The notes beneath the pieces are model-generated. The model did no database searches. It saw only the letters and a program-made list of their open reading frames with translations, and had not been told where the DNA came from. The position numbers were made by a program, and so were the translations under genes. This document shows positions 1-11,880 of a DNA stretch of 64,000 bases, piece by piece (the first letter of the stretch is position 1; every line of letters begins with the position of its first letter). The DNA comes from Apodemus sylvaticus (Eukaryota; Chordata; Mammalia; Rodentia; Muridae): positions 26,156,266 through 26,220,265 of the forward strand of contig NC_067478.1 of NCBI RefSeq assembly GCF_947179515.1, read 5' to 3'.

Positions 1-1904
1 GTTCTTCCCAGCAGGAAGGAAGACTTCAAACCAATCTTCCTCTGCTGAGAGGCACATTAGCAACTCAAGTGGACTTGAATAGGTAGGATCCTCTACCAAC
101 TTTCATCTGATGACTCAGCAGATGACGCAAAATGACTGGCACATCCTGGCCAGTAGTTGGCCTGGCTCTGTAGCCATTTTGCAATCAAGGAGATGGAGTT
201 TGGGAAGTAAAAGCAAAAGCAAATAAGCCTTGATGAGAAATGTGACAGCTGTCATTTCTGAAGCATTGCAATTTTGAAGTTCCACTGCCGTCAGCAGAAC
301 TGTCCAGTCTTGTTGGAAATAGCCACGCCCTATTAGCTGAGTGGTTCCAGCTTTAGTCCCTGTTTGCTCCTGTGTTGTCTGTCACTGTTCAGTCTAGGTA
401 GGGCAGATGCAACTCACCTATGCCCTAAGTTGTCATACTTTTGAGTGGTGTTACCATTGTAATCTAGGCACTTTTATTCCTAAATTTATCCATGTTAAGT
501 TGGAAAGATCATCCCTGGTCCAATCAGGAAATAAGGGTGAGGTAGTCAATCAAAAGGGCTGTTAGAACTCTAGGAAGCCTTTCATTGAAAACAAAAGCCT
601 ATTGGTTATGCTGTCGTTAGAATGCTACCGTATAGCTAGATATACTAGTCTTTAAAGAGGATTTTGAATTAACGTAGAAAAACCAAGCAATCAAACAAAC
701 AAAATAACCCCCCAAATCTCTTGATTTTCCCAAATTAACACCCTGTGCAAAATATTGAAAGAGAGTAGATCACAGAAAAGTGAACCAATTTAATTTGGGG
801 GAATGTTCTTACAAAACCCCTTTCAATGTGGGGACACCTTTATAAACTACCTACTGAGCAATAAAACTAGGAGAAGAGATAGTTTTGGGACTAACACCTA
901 TTAAGGGAAATGATGACTCAGGGTGCTTCTGATAGCAAGATCTATGGGATGCCTGGCAGGAAGATAACAGAAGTAGTCTTCCCAGACAGATTGCCAGGAT
1001 TAAAGGGCGCAGTCCACCTACCATCTTGGTGAACAGTAGTGGGAACAGAGGTCCTAGAGTGGGGGGATCTCTACCTACATGATGGGTATGCCCCCAACTG
1101 ACAGTGGTAGAGTGACAGTCAAGGTCATTGTAGGGACCTCATAGAACTGCTTTTTCCCAAGACTTTGTTTTTAATAACTGCGAATTCAATTTGATTTGGT
1201 TAGCACATAGCTCCAGCATGCTCTGGCCATCAGGAACACAGGTCACAAGTTCCAGGAAGTACCCAAGACATCCACATCTGCAGAGAAGGGTGTGTGGACT
1301 TTCCTAAGGAATAGAGAAGAAAGGCAGTGAGAATCCGCATGCGCAGCTGCAGCTGAGGATTTGGGAGTTTCTCATTAAAGGCCTTTTCTGACCTTGCTTT
1401 CCCCCAGAGCATGCAGGGGACCTAGGGGCTCACACATTAGTTGCACAAGGGTGAGTTTTAATTAAAGCCCAAGGCTTTAAAAGCTCTAGACTCCCTGCAG
1501 GTAACCTTTCGAGCTACACTTCCTTAATTCAAAGGATTCAAAGCTTCTTAAGGAAACATGGCAGTATTTTATCTGGGACTGATCTTATTTCCAGAGTTCT
1601 TTTTCTTGATGTAATTTTTAATATTTCATGCTTTGCTGCTCTTCTGCTTTGGTGTCGTGGAGATGAGTAAATACGGAGGGATGGTTGAACCCTGGTGCAG
1701 CTGTGGTATGCCACCTAGCCTTGTAGAAGGTGCTGTAGGTTCCTAAATAGCCCTCCAGAATAGCCAATTTAGAAAGGCAAATGACCCATCAGGCATGCTC
1801 TTGGAATTCCTGTTCCTCCCAAGCTTTTTGGTTGACCTTCTTCTGGCCATGCAACACTAGGTAGCAGGCCCAGCTTCACAGTGAATGGGAATTGCTTCTT
1901 TCTC
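1..1904. other. Unique non-coding sequence
   Basis: I see no gene, RNA gene or recognisable repeat here. The longest open frames are 60 codons or shorter and look random. The sequence is AT-rich and CpG-poor, with no promoter-like CpG island. Confidence 0.6.
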
Positions 1905-2030
1905 TATATTACAGACAGGGAAATGGAAGAAGAAAGGGTAAATAGCCTGTGAATGGTTTTATGGTTCTGGTAAAACCAATGGTAAATGGTTTTAAAGGAG
2001 CTTGGCTTCAAACCATTGCATCCTGCTCTG
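1905..2030 (-). repeat. MIR SINE fragment (degraded)
   Basis: Read on the minus strand this follows the MIR pattern. The plus strand shows an 'acagacagggaaatgg' segment, which corresponds to the MIR 'acagatgaggaaactg' core. It is followed about 80 bp later by 'cttggcttcaaacc', which resembles the MIR 'gggattcaaaccc' box. MIR is an ancient tRNA-derived mammalian SINE with no known activity today. The copy is strongly diverged, so the assignment is tentative. Confidence 0.4.
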
Positions 2031-2575
2031 GGTATGATGTCACAGCCTACAGTGCTTCTCTTCCATTCTCTGTGGTCAGCAAAATAATGCCTTGATGAAA
2101 ACAGGCACTGGACTTGTCAAAGCCTGCAAGGTTCTCTGCCCACACCATCCCCTGGAGGATGTTGTCTAGCATTTTGTAAATGTCTTCTAGTGTGCGGACC
2201 TCTACTATGACTTCAGCATTGTACTGTGTTGAGCCAAAGGTCTCTAAAGTTAGTAGGGGCCAGGGGTTCTGGTCCCAAAATAGAAGAGAGTTGTGGAAAT
2301 GATCAGAACCATTAGTGGAATTTGGTCAATCTTCCCACCTGAGCTCCCCACTTTGGTTAGTTTACAGACCACTCCGCCTTGTAACACAAATTGATCTATC
2401 TATATGTCTTTTAGGTTCGAAAACTGCCACCTCTGCCTTGACATCAGCAAAGCAGGTGCCTCTCCCATGTGTATTATTAGCATTATACTCTTGTTTAATA
2501 TTTGGAGACCTATTAGTCAAGAGCATCTCTATTCATTTCAGTCAAATGTATTCAAATGCTCTAAGATCAATATTA
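2031..2575. other. Unique non-coding sequence
   Basis: No gene or clear repeat is visible. Two overlapping open frames at about 2315-2616 (87 and 70 codons) lack any recognisable domain and run into the neighbouring DNA transposon remnant. Confidence 0.5.
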
Positions 2576-2738
2576 TAACCCCAAGATCATATTTATATCA
2601 GATATTTACATTATGATTCCTAGCAATAACAAAATGACAGTTATGAAGTAATAACAAAATATTTTAATGGTTGGGGGTCAATACAACATGAGAAATTGTA
2701 TTAACATTTCACAACATTAGGATGGTTGAAAACCACTG
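2576..2738 (+). mobile_element. URR1 hAT-Charlie DNA transposon, left end missing
   Basis: This matches the rodent non-autonomous hAT element URR1. It has the diagnostic internal 'gatatttacattatgatt' block, then 'cagttatgaagtaa', 'ggttgggggtcaatacaaca', and the right terminal inverted repeat 'ggttgaaaaccactg'. The left terminal repeat is not recognisable, so the copy is truncated or too decayed at that end. A second, better preserved copy lies at 15514-15692. These elements moved by a transposase supplied in trans and are now inactive. Confidence 0.8.
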
Positions 2739-3565
2739 CCATATGATGTCTCCTATTACATAAAACATAAATTAATTATACTATTTGAGTGTTTCTAAGG
2801 ATGGACTGCAGGATACTCAAAGAGATAGAAAACTTAAAATGAGAATCATTTTTCTTGATATCTCATTCTCATCAGATTCTCCTCAGACTACATCTGAGGC
2901 TAAGAACTAAACATGGATAAAAGGCAAAGTCTTTCAAACTTAAAGAATCCTGGGAGGCAGCAGGCTGAATAGGACTTGTCATTGTCTTCCTGGATTCTAG
3001 GGATACCTACAGTGTGTGTGGACTGCTATGCTGAACATGGCTGGGGTCTATGGTGAGAGGCTGGTATGCACCGGAAAGCTGGTTGAGCTGTAGATTCTGA
3101 AGACTCAGATGATTGGGGTCCTAGCACTGCAGCCAAGAAGCTTGAAGTTGCTGGTACTGCAGAGTTAATTCAATACAGTGAGACTGTCATGAACTACCTA
3201 AACATGCTCTAACTGATAAGACGTACAGAAACCAGTGAGTATACACATTAGCATAGGTATGCCCAAAAGTGAGTTTTCTCCTCACTAAATTACAAGACTA
3301 TTGTATTTCTAAGATCAAGGCTATAAGTAAACTTGGATAGTTCAACATGATTGTATTTTTACTCATATTGAAATTCTGGTATTTCTGTCTTCATTTCAAA
3401 ATAGACCATCTACAAGGACAGCTCATGTCCTAGAAACAGCATGTTTCTTAGAAACTTCCCTGTTGGTTTCCACAGTCAGTGCTATATTTCCAGATTGACT
3501 CATTATTTTCCTGAGAAAGGGCTTTGGTCAAACAATGGTTCTAGGTCACAAAGCATTTGTATTTG
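2739..3565. other. Unique non-coding sequence
   Basis: Nothing recognisable as a gene, RNA or repeat was found between the URR1 copy and the B1 remnant. Confidence 0.5.
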
Positions 3566-3655
3566 TCTTAAGACAAAAACTTATATAGCCCAGACTGGCG
3601 TCAAACTTATGATCTTTTTGCCTCTACCTCTTGCATACTTGGGTTATTTTCAAAT
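3566..3655 (-). repeat. B1-type SINE fragment
   Basis: On the plus strand the order 'gacaaaaacttatatagccc', 'agactggcgtcaaactta' and 'tttttgcctctacctcttgc' mirrors the reverse complement of the B1 consensus (the 'gagacagggtttct...agcc', 'aggctggcctcgaactc' and 'tgcctctgcctcc' blocks). B1 derives from 7SL RNA and is restricted to rodents. The copy is fragmentary and diverged, probably an early B1 or PB1. Confidence 0.65.
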
Positions 3656-4734
3656 CTATGAGGACCATATAGTTGTTAAAGATCCATCACTACTTATGTC
3701 TGGTAGCCATGGAATATCAGAAGCTAGCGAGTAGACCTGGGAAGGCACTGGACCTTCAACAGTGGACAGCAAGTTCAGTATAATAGTCAAATTCTAACAG
3801 CAGAGACCTGGGCTTCTGTGAATTCTACATTATTGCCAGAAGGTTCATGGGTAAGGTCTAGGTATAATCTTTCTGCTGTTCAACCAAGTCCCCAGGATTA
3901 GTCAGAAGCAAAGCTCAAAAAACCCCAATGGGAAGACATCTTCCCCAGTATAGACACTGAAGCCTGTCAGGAGAGTACCTGACAGTTCAACAGCCTACTG
4001 GCCTAAACTCAAGAAAGTCATTAGTAAAGAGATTTCATAAGTTTTATTTCCAGACTTATTTAGTTGGAAGATTATTTATGTTGATTAATATAAGCCTCCC
4101 CTAGGTTTAGCCACACAAATAACATTTTTGATGAGGCGGCATCACCCTCAGCTCGGCATGTGGTGCTCTCTAATGTAAATTGCACACACCATGTCACCTC
4201 TCTAAATTCCAAAAATATCTGAATTCTCGAGCACAGCTGGCTGAAATGATTTTGGACAGAGAAATGCAGACTAGGAGTAAAAATGATGACAATTGACCCT
4301 TGTATGCCAGGCCTTGCACCTAAATGCCATTCGACTACTCCACCTTTTCAGAGTCAGTTATTTCATTTTTAACCAATACAAGGTGTTTGTATGTATTTCA
4401 TAGGTACCATCTGATGTTTTGGTACATAATACTTATATCATGTTCTAACCATGATTAACAGAGTTACCTTTGTAAACCTTTCTCACATTTGCGAGGGGGT
4501 ATTAAAAATCCTTCCTTATAGTTTTTTTTTTAATTTTTTTTTTATTTTTGAAATATACAGAATACGGCTCTTATCTATACTCATTCTATTGTGTGTTGGG
4601 ACACCAGAATTAATTTCTCCTATACAACCATAACTTAGTAACTGTTGACCAACATGCCCCCCCAACTCTCCTCAACTTCTAGAAAACACTATTACACTTG
4701 AAACTCCTCCTTTCAGTCTTTCCCTTAATCCAAA
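3656..4734. other. Unique non-coding sequence with a T-rich tract
   Basis: No gene is seen. A T-rich low-complexity tract lies at about 4520-4553. A possible weak MIR-like stretch near 4270-4350 was too diverged to call. Confidence 0.5.
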
Positions 4735-4880
4735 GAAATGAATACTCCCATTTTATCCCCATTGTGGTAGGGACTTTGAGTCCAGAAAAATAAAAATATA
4801 CCCCAAGAAGACATTCTTAGAAAGTAAGTGGCAGAGTTGAAAATCAAACTCTACTCTCAATTCAGTAACTAGGGTCCTTT
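4735..4880 (-). repeat. MIR SINE fragment
   Basis: In reverse orientation the MIR hallmarks appear in order. They are 'cccattttatccccattgtg' (the 'attattatccccattttacag' core), 'aagtaagtggcagagttg' and 'aaaatcaaactctactctc', which correspond to the MIR segment ending in 'gggattcaaacccaggtctg'. Confidence 0.65.
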
Positions 4881-5755
4881 GCTGAGTAGAGGTAATATCA
4901 GTAAAGAAATGTCTTTATTCACACATATGATCCTCTGTCAAATCTGGCATCCCACCTAAGACTAACAATGTCTTTATTGTTGGCTCAGATAGAATTCAGG
5001 GGGGAAATCTATTGGCCAAAGGAAAATTCCACTATTAAGAATGTGTTTACAGCATGATCCCTAATAACAGCCATTGCTCAATGCATTTCAACTGTAAAGA
5101 TGTTTTAACACTATTTGTGACTACTCTTACTCAGGACAGCCTATACTTGACTGAGTCTTGGTAGAGAAAGAACCCCTGTCAATCAGCTTCTTCCTAGAGT
5201 CTAGGCCAGTCCATTGCAGCCTTTGGACAAAGCTGAAGAAGCTCTTTCATGCTGAGTACTGGCTCTACACTGTTCAAGAGATGGATTGAATGCACCTCAA
5301 TTTTTATGTCAACCTTCATTTTCCTCAGTGGTTTGCTATCTCCTGCTTCAGTGCTGGGGAGAAGTCTCACACAGATACACTAGGAATGCAAAGATATTGT
5401 ATTAGCGTCCTGCCTAGACCTCCGGCTAATGTGTTAAAAACAAATGCTTTTAATTTTCTACTGGAAAGCAAAGTCATTACGTGGTTGCTTGGGAAGGCTT
5501 CATCTTCTCTGCTCCCTCTGTGCAACCCTGAGCTGGCAGCTACTCTAGTCTAAGAACTATAGGGTTGACTTTCTCAAAGGAGTCACACAACTAAATGGAG
5601 GTCAGGTCCAGTAATCCAGGTGAATCTTGTCCATATTCTGCAGGTATGAAGGCTCCAGAAATGCGAGTGATTCCCTGACCATCAGAGAACACACTTATAT
5701 GTCTTTGTATGGGATTTGGATTTGGATATTATTCAACCCTTTCTGGAAGCAATAT
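4881..5755. other. Unique non-coding sequence
   Basis: Nothing recognisable. An 87-codon frame at 5290-5553 has no domain or signal supporting it as a gene. Confidence 0.5.
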
Positions 5756-5950
5756 AGTAACAGAGTTAATAGTGTGAGCTTTGAGATCATAATTACAATA
5801 GGCACAGTCTAGCCTGCCCCTTCTCTTGGGGAAATTATTCAACCATTGGAATCTTCTATTGTTTACATCTGTAGAAGGAGGTCTGACTGGAGCTAATTCT
5901 TGGGATCATGTTAGGAGTTACACAAAAATGTACAATTAAAGTTTAATACC
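5756..5950 (+). repeat. MIR SINE fragment
   Basis: Forward-orientation MIR. The segments 'cttggggaaattattcaacc' and 'gtttacatctgtagaaggag' correspond to the consensus blocks for 'cttgggcaagtcacttaacc' and 'cctcatctgtaaaatgggga'. They are followed by the 'tcttgggatcatgttaggag' region. The copy is diverged but collinear. Confidence 0.6.
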
Positions 5951-6659
5951 ATTCTTGAAACTCAAGAAGCATTCTTTAGTAATCTAGCCAATGGTTATTG
6001 GGTATATATTACAACGAAGGCATTGTTTGGGACAGTACAGGCAGTGAAGCATCACCATGAAATATAATCAGAAACCCTACCAGTATCAGGCTGGTATTCT
6101 TGTGCCCATGTACACAATGGGTTTCACAGACAACGCATCTGAAAAACTTCAGACAGGACTTCAAGTGAAAATGATACCTCTGTTCAAATTAGTTATAAAA
6201 TTTCTTGTTATATAGCCTTAAGCATTATAACCATTATATACTTGCTTGTAATAATCTCAAGATCTTAAAGATGCACCTCAAACAGTTTCATTTTTAGGAT
6301 CCAAGCAGTCCAGCAGTAACTTTAATTAGGCCAGCATTTCTTATATTTATAGGACTACAGATTATCACATTTTAATTTCCTGAAGACTTCCATAGGTCTG
6401 CATTCTGAGAAATATATGAAAGCCAATGTGGAGCCACAAAGGATGCCGATCCCTAAAAAAGCAAGTCCATGGAGGGTTTGCAGTTTTCCTCTTTACCCAG
6501 CTTGTTCCCAATAATTGAGACTAGACTACTATATTTATTTAACAAGCTTTAAGGGCACAACAACTGAGCACTATTACTCTATTTTAATTCTATAAACTAA
6601 TCTGGCTGCCTCCCAGTCAAAATCTCAGTGATATTTGCATTTTCATACTAATCTAGCTC
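5951..6659. other. Unique non-coding sequence
   Basis: No gene or confident repeat is visible in this AT-rich stretch. Confidence 0.5.
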
Positions 6660-6905
6660 TAAGGGCTCCGGATGTTTCTCCTGACTTCTCCTGGACTCTT
6701 CTCATTGTGAATCTCCACTCTCTCCATACTGGTCACCCCGCTTGCCTCTCCTGGCTGGGAGGAAGTCCAGCCCTATTCTCTTCCCTGCTCAGTCATTGGC
6801 TTATCAGCTTCTGTATTTATCAGGAAATAATTGGGGTGCAATGTTTTGCAACCAGCTATGGGGACACAGAAACCAGCATTTGAAAGATCCAAAGATAGTC
6901 TTTAC
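6660..6905. mobile_element. Possible solitary LTR remnant (murine ERV type)
   Basis: The composition and motif order recall murine ERV LTRs. There is a pyrimidine-rich block ('ttctcctgacttctcctgg'), then a 'cagtcattggcttatcagc' segment with a CCAAT-like box, then 'ctgtatttatcagg'. I cannot name the family, see no target-site duplication and find no internal ERV sequence nearby. The overlapping short open frames are not supported as genes. Confidence 0.3.
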
Positions 6906-9809
6906 ATGGTGCACAATAATATTATGCCTACAGTATGGAATGTCAGGTGATCTGTGCCTGACCTCAAGGAAGTAGCAGCTATAGAAGCAGCTTCTCCTAC
7001 CCTCATGGATGGGAAGCTTCTTGTTCTGATAGGTGCCAGTCCTAGTCAATCCTCGCACAGCTACTTTAGCTTGCCTCAATTTGCTCTCCCTTGCCATAAA
7101 ATCAAGGCTTGCAGCAGAAACAAGAGTTGCAGCCTTCTCTACCTACCATTCACTGATCCTTTGTTTAAGGACCCTTGTCAACCATACAGAGAAAGGCTCT
7201 TCTTTTATGGCTAATTGGCTTTTCCAGGCAATAACCAGATAGCCATTCTCCTCCATCATTTCCACCAGCGAACTGGGCATCTTTCTTGAGGAGATACGGA
7301 GTACAGAATTTGAACACTAGTAATACTCAATTTCCATCCTCTTGTGGAGAATTCCATAAATCTCTGGTTAGTGTTTAGCCTCTTTGGAGTAAACTTCTAA
7401 TTGATATCTAAAGATCTCTGCTTGCAAATTAAATTACACTTCTTTTCTCCATTATATAAAGAAACATCACCCAGACACGTCTCCTGGGCACGCATTCCTC
7501 CTCTGACTCCCAGGCGGTGATTACATTACTGCTGTCGCAATGCTTCCATTCAACTCAAGCTACAAGATTTGTTTCTCTTGCTTGTTTAATTGCCCATGTC
7601 TGATTACAGAGACAATTTATTGTTTTAGTGCAGCATAAAGTTCAAATATTTCATGCAAGATGAATATGGCCACTGACATTTTTATTCTCATTCCAAATTC
7701 ATACATATAAAAAAAAAAAAAAAACCTCCCACTGGAAACATTTCAAGATGTTTTTGGCCAGTAATTGCTAAGGGTTAAAACCTCCATGAATTGACTTTTT
7801 GAAAAAAAGAAAAAAAGTCTAAATAGTGTATTTCTTTCTACTAAAATTGCTAGAGTTTTCTTTGGCTTATTTGTTTTTGGGTGATGCAAACATTGAGAAT
7901 GAGCTGTGGAAAATGTACAACTACTTGGATGGATGGCCACAGAATCATGAGAAATTAAAAAAAGACAGTCCAAAGAGGCTGCAAGAATCCATTTATATGA
8001 TGGTCTTAAAGTACACAGATTCTAGAAATAGAGAAGAGCTTTACTTGTTGGTATGGGTTAAAGAGAAAGGGGACTGGAGGAAGGTCGGTGACGGCAGAAG
8101 TGTGATGTGGATTCTGCAGTGATGAAAACACACTGTACCATGATTGTTTTGGTACAAATTTCCAGCATGTAATAACATATCTTTGTAAGCTATTATCATT
8201 GGGGTAAACTGAGCAAAGAATACATAAAATGTTTCTGTGCTGCTTCTTACAATTTCATGTGACTGTGTACACAGTTATAAAATAAGCTTAATTGAAAGTA
8301 AGGTAGATCAGAAGTTAGACAGAGAAGTAGATATGTGATAGAGATTGATATGTGGATATTCATTATAACATAAATATTTAATATATCTACAAAATTCATT
8401 ATTCAATGTTGGTAGATTAAATTGAAAATATGCATGGGGGAAACAAATGCAGCTTCTCTTTGGTCCTCCCAGAAGTCAAAGGGAGGATTCCGAGCTACTG
8501 TACTACATGGCTGATGATTGGGCAGAGCAGAGCCGTGAGCATTGGTTCATGTTCTGGATCACAAGATTGAGAGAGCCTCAGGTGAAAGCCATCTGCCCAT
8601 GTCTTTCTCCCCACGAGTGGAGAATGTGTTCATGAACAGTATGAAGCTCATGATGTCTATCCACGTGAGTCCAGCAACAGCATCTAGTCCCACTGCCAGA
8701 TGTTTCCCACCAGTGTTCATCCACGCCCGGGCTCTGCCATCAAAGCATTTTCAACCAGTAATGGCACCAGTTTCCAGGTGTCTTTGCTCCAATCCCATAC
8801 CTCAGAAGCTGATGTTTCTGGGGAGTCTAAGATGCTTTAGCTTCACATGTCAGAAAACAGCCAGAACCAGTTTCTGGAACTTTCTCTCCTCCCTTTTTAA
8901 ACTTCTTCTCATTCTCCCATCCTTTTTACTCTTTTTCTCATAGGCCCGTGAGCTACATTTCTGTTGTTACCTTTCACTTGACAAAACAAAGCCAAAAAGG
9001 ATGCTTTGTTCTTTGAGGTTACAAAAGCCACTGAGGCAAAGAAAGAAGAAAACACCCAGGCAGAAGATGGAGAGCAAAGGAAGAGGGGCTGCTCATTCCG
9101 ACCGCCTGGAGCGCAGCACCCACTCAGCTTCTCCACAAATTCCCTAGGGCTTCCAACTCAGTTTCCCAGGCTCTTCCCTGTCAAGATATTCCTCACACAG
9201 GGAAATAACACTCTTGCTCTCTGAAATGTAAAGTGCTAACAAGGAAGTGTTCTTTCCTGCCCTGTGGAGAACAGACAGACCCTTCAGCTGGCTAATTCTT
9301 CTCACCCACACAATATGTCATAAATGTCACTCTGAGCAGAATGTGAGGCAGGAGCCGAATCTATTTTCTAGCTTTGATATACAGCCATTATAGAATCTAT
9401 AATTCTATGTTGAAATCACTGCTTTTTTTGTGCATCTTCTCTAACAGTCTGTGAGAAGATTGTCTTATTTTCCCCTTGCCCCCATGGTGAGGTGTGATGA
9501 AATACATGCAGTCAGTGGACGACTTGGATAGGTAGGTGGGTGTCTGGATAGATGGGTGGATGCATAAATTGAGTACTAATGGGACAGAGGACTCCAGGAA
9601 TAGGACAAAAGTGGTTTGGGCATTGGTTTCTGATATAAGGAATGTTACATATTGACATTTGGTACAGGAGGCTGATGTATTTAAGGGGGGATTTTTACAT
9701 GGCGGTAGAGTCAGGCCCATGAGCAAAGAGATAAATCAACAAAGTAGGCACTTAATCCCTCAATAATGAATGGAGCCGGCCCAGTGCTTGAAGTAAGCCA
9801 AAGACAGCT
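6906..9809. other. Unique non-coding sequence with poly(A) tract
   Basis: There is no supported gene. An A-run (about 17) at 7710-7726 has no recognisable retrotransposed body upstream. The 7370-7708 stretch is repeat-free and AT-rich with TAAT motifs, and is a candidate conserved element. A degenerate GGAT/TGGG low-complexity patch lies near 9525-9562. The 133-codon frame at 8542-8943 and shorter frames around it carry no recognisable domain. Confidence 0.5.
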
Positions 9810-10046
9810 TGTGGTGGTCTGAATGTTCCCTACCACTATTCCTATATGGAAATCAAATCTCTAATGTGATGACATTTGGAGGTGATGTTTACCTTTGGGA
9901 GGTAACTAGATAATGGATAGCATTTATAGCCTTATTTCTAGAAGATCTCAAGGAGACCTTTGTCCCCTTGTACCACATGAGGTTGCAGCAAGACGTCAGC
10001 ATCCCGCAATTCTATCTGCATTTGATATTAGGCTTTTGTAACTTTA
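9810..10046 (+). mobile_element. MLT1 (ERVL-MaLR) LTR, 5' portion
   Basis: This is collinear with the MLT1 LTR. It shows 'tgtggtggtctgaatgtt', 'aatctctaatgtgatgacat', 'cctttgggaggtaactagat' and 'accacatgaggttgcagcaa', ending near the part that reads 'cttgatcttggacttcccag' in the family. MLT1 is an ancient mammalian MaLR. The LTR stops abruptly where an L1 piece begins and resumes after it at 10873, so the two parts are one LTR split by a later insertion. Confidence 0.85.
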
Positions 10047-10872
10047 GATCTTCAATCCTGTTCCATTGATCCTCCTGCCTGTCACTGTACTAATACCATG
10101 CAGTTTTTAACACTATTGCTCTGCAGTATTGCTTGAGGTCAGGGATACTGATTCCCCCAGAATTTCTTTTGTTGCTGAGAATAGTTTTAGCTATCCTGGG
10201 TTTTTTGTTATTCCAGATGAATTTGAGAATTGCTCTTTCTAACTCTGTGAAGAATTGAGTTGGGATTTTGATGGGTATTGCATTGAATCTGTATAGTGCT
10301 TTTGGCAAAATGGCCATTTTAACTATATTGATTCTACCAATCCATGAGCATGGGAGGTTTTCCCATTTTCCATTTCCTTCTTCAGAGTCTTGAAGTTCTT
10401 GTCATACAGATCTTTCACATGTTTGGTAAGAGTCACCCCAAGGTACTTTATACTGTTTGTGGCTATTGTGAAGGGGGTCATTTCCCTAATTTCTTTCTCA
10501 GTCTGCTTATCCTTAGAATATAGGAAGTCCACTGATTTGCTTGAGTTGATTTTATAACCTGCCACTTTGCTGAACTTGTTTATCAGCTGTAGGAGTTCTC
10601 TAGTGGAGTTTTTTTGGGTCCCTTAGGTAGACTATCATGTCATCTGCAAATAATGATAGTTTGACTTCTTCCTTTCCAATTTGTATCCCTTTGACCTCCT
10701 TATGTTGTCTAATTGCTCGAGCTAGTACCTCAAGTACAATATTGAAAAGATAAGGAGAAAGGGGGAAGCCCTCTCCAGTCCCTGATTTTAGTGGGATTGC
10801 TTCAAGTTTCTCTCCATTTAGTTTGATGCTGGCTACCGGTTTGCTGTATATTGCTTTAATGATGTTTAGGTA
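10047..10872 (-). mobile_element. LINE-1 ORF2 internal fragment inserted in MLT1
   Basis: The minus strand encodes decayed rodent L1 ORF2 protein from the reverse transcriptase region toward its C-terminal side. Recognisable stretches are 'KYLGVTLTKHVKDLYDKNFK' and 'KKPRIAKTILSNKRNSGGIS'. The frame breaks between these two blocks near 10325-10375 through a short deletion and shift, so no complete protein is possible. The fragment lacks both L1 ends: no 3' UTR, no poly(A) and no 5' region. It sits inside the MLT1 LTR with no convincing target-site duplication. Divergence is clearly lower than that of the host LTR. Confidence 0.92.
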
Positions 10873-10953
10873 AAGCTGTAAAAAATAAATTTCCTCTGTT
10901 TATAAGCCTCTGAACAAGTGGTATTTTTTTTATTACAGTGCAAATAGGCACAG
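10873..10953 (+). mobile_element. MLT1 LTR, 3' portion (continues 9810-10046)
   Basis: After the L1 piece the MLT1 sequence resumes with 'agctgtaaaaaataaatttc', 'tgtttataagcctctgaac' and 'gtggtatttttttattacag'. These correspond to the family's 'gaactgtgagaaataaattt', 'tgtttataagccaccc' and 'tggtattttgttatagcag' segments. Little or no LTR sequence was lost at the insertion point. Confidence 0.85.
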
Positions 10954-11507
10954 CTTCTTCAAAAGTCACCTTTGGAAGTCATAGAACCCCTACAGGTGTT
11001 GCTAACCTAGATGTATAGAGGGAGACCTTGCTGAAGAACCCACACTGGTTATGGCCTCCCTGGGGTCTTGTATCCCTATAGGGGCAAAATACTGCTGGGT
11101 TCTTAGAAGACTTTATTAGCAGTTGGAAGAAACTCATCCTGGCAGTTCTGTTAGGTAATGAGATGTCCTTAACTTGCTTGTAAAGGAAGGCAGTAATTTT
11201 CCCATTAAAAATTAAGTCAACTATTTCTCTACAGAGAACTATTTGTAGATTCTCCCTGCTCTCAACTTAGACTTTTTCAGCCATGATAAGAATCAAGGTT
11301 AAGACCTTGGCATAGTTATTACCTGGATGTTGAAGGGCTATTATTAAGAATCTATAGATGTCTTGTATTTTGGAGGATGAATACTCATATCTCATGCCCT
11401 TCTTCCTAAAAGACTTGTAGGTTTGCAGCTTCCTGGATTCAGAGTTATCAATACCTTTCCATCATCACTGGAGCCATTCCAGTTCTAACTATCACAACCC
11501 TCTTTCC
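10954..11507. other. Unique non-coding sequence
   Basis: Nothing recognisable was seen between the MLT1 and the next LTR. Confidence 0.5.
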
Positions 11508-11880
11508 TAAGTCAGTTTTGTTGCTGTGATAAACATCGAAAACAACTTGGGGTGGAAAGGGTTGCTTCCTCTTATAGCTTGTAGTCTATCATGAATGGAG
11601 GCAGAACCAGGAACCCGAGGCTAGAACTTGGAGGCAGGACCTGAAGCTGAGACCATCTTAATCTCTGTGGTTCAGCCAATCTGCTTTCTCATACAATTCA
11701 GGACCACCTGGCCAGAGATGGCAGTACCCACAATGATCTGGTCCCTCTTATATTAGTCATTCAAAGAAAATGATGCTTCACAGACTTGCTTATAATTGGA
11801 TGGAGGCAGTTCCTGAGTTAGGTTTCCTTTTCCCAGATGACCCTAGTCAGTGTCAACTTGACAAAATCTAACCAGCATGG
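11508..11880 (-). mobile_element. Rodent MaLR-type solitary LTR, copy 1
   Basis: This is a common murid interspersed repeat in reverse orientation. It begins 'gttttgttgctgtgataaac', continues 'caacttggggtggaaagggt' and 'cttggaggcaggacctgaag', and ends with 'cagatgaccctagtcagtgt' and 'caacttgacaaaatctaacc'. The plus-orientation end would read like MaLR LTR 3' ends ('...ttatcacagcaac...'), so I place it in ERVL-MaLR, but the exact subfamily is uncertain. A second copy in the same orientation lies at 23181-23578. No internal retroviral sequence is present. Confidence 0.7.

Noticed and set aside
7700..7730. Poly(A) run as the tail of a retrotransposed gene
   Set aside because: No recognisable retroelement or cDNA body precedes it and no target-site duplication was found.
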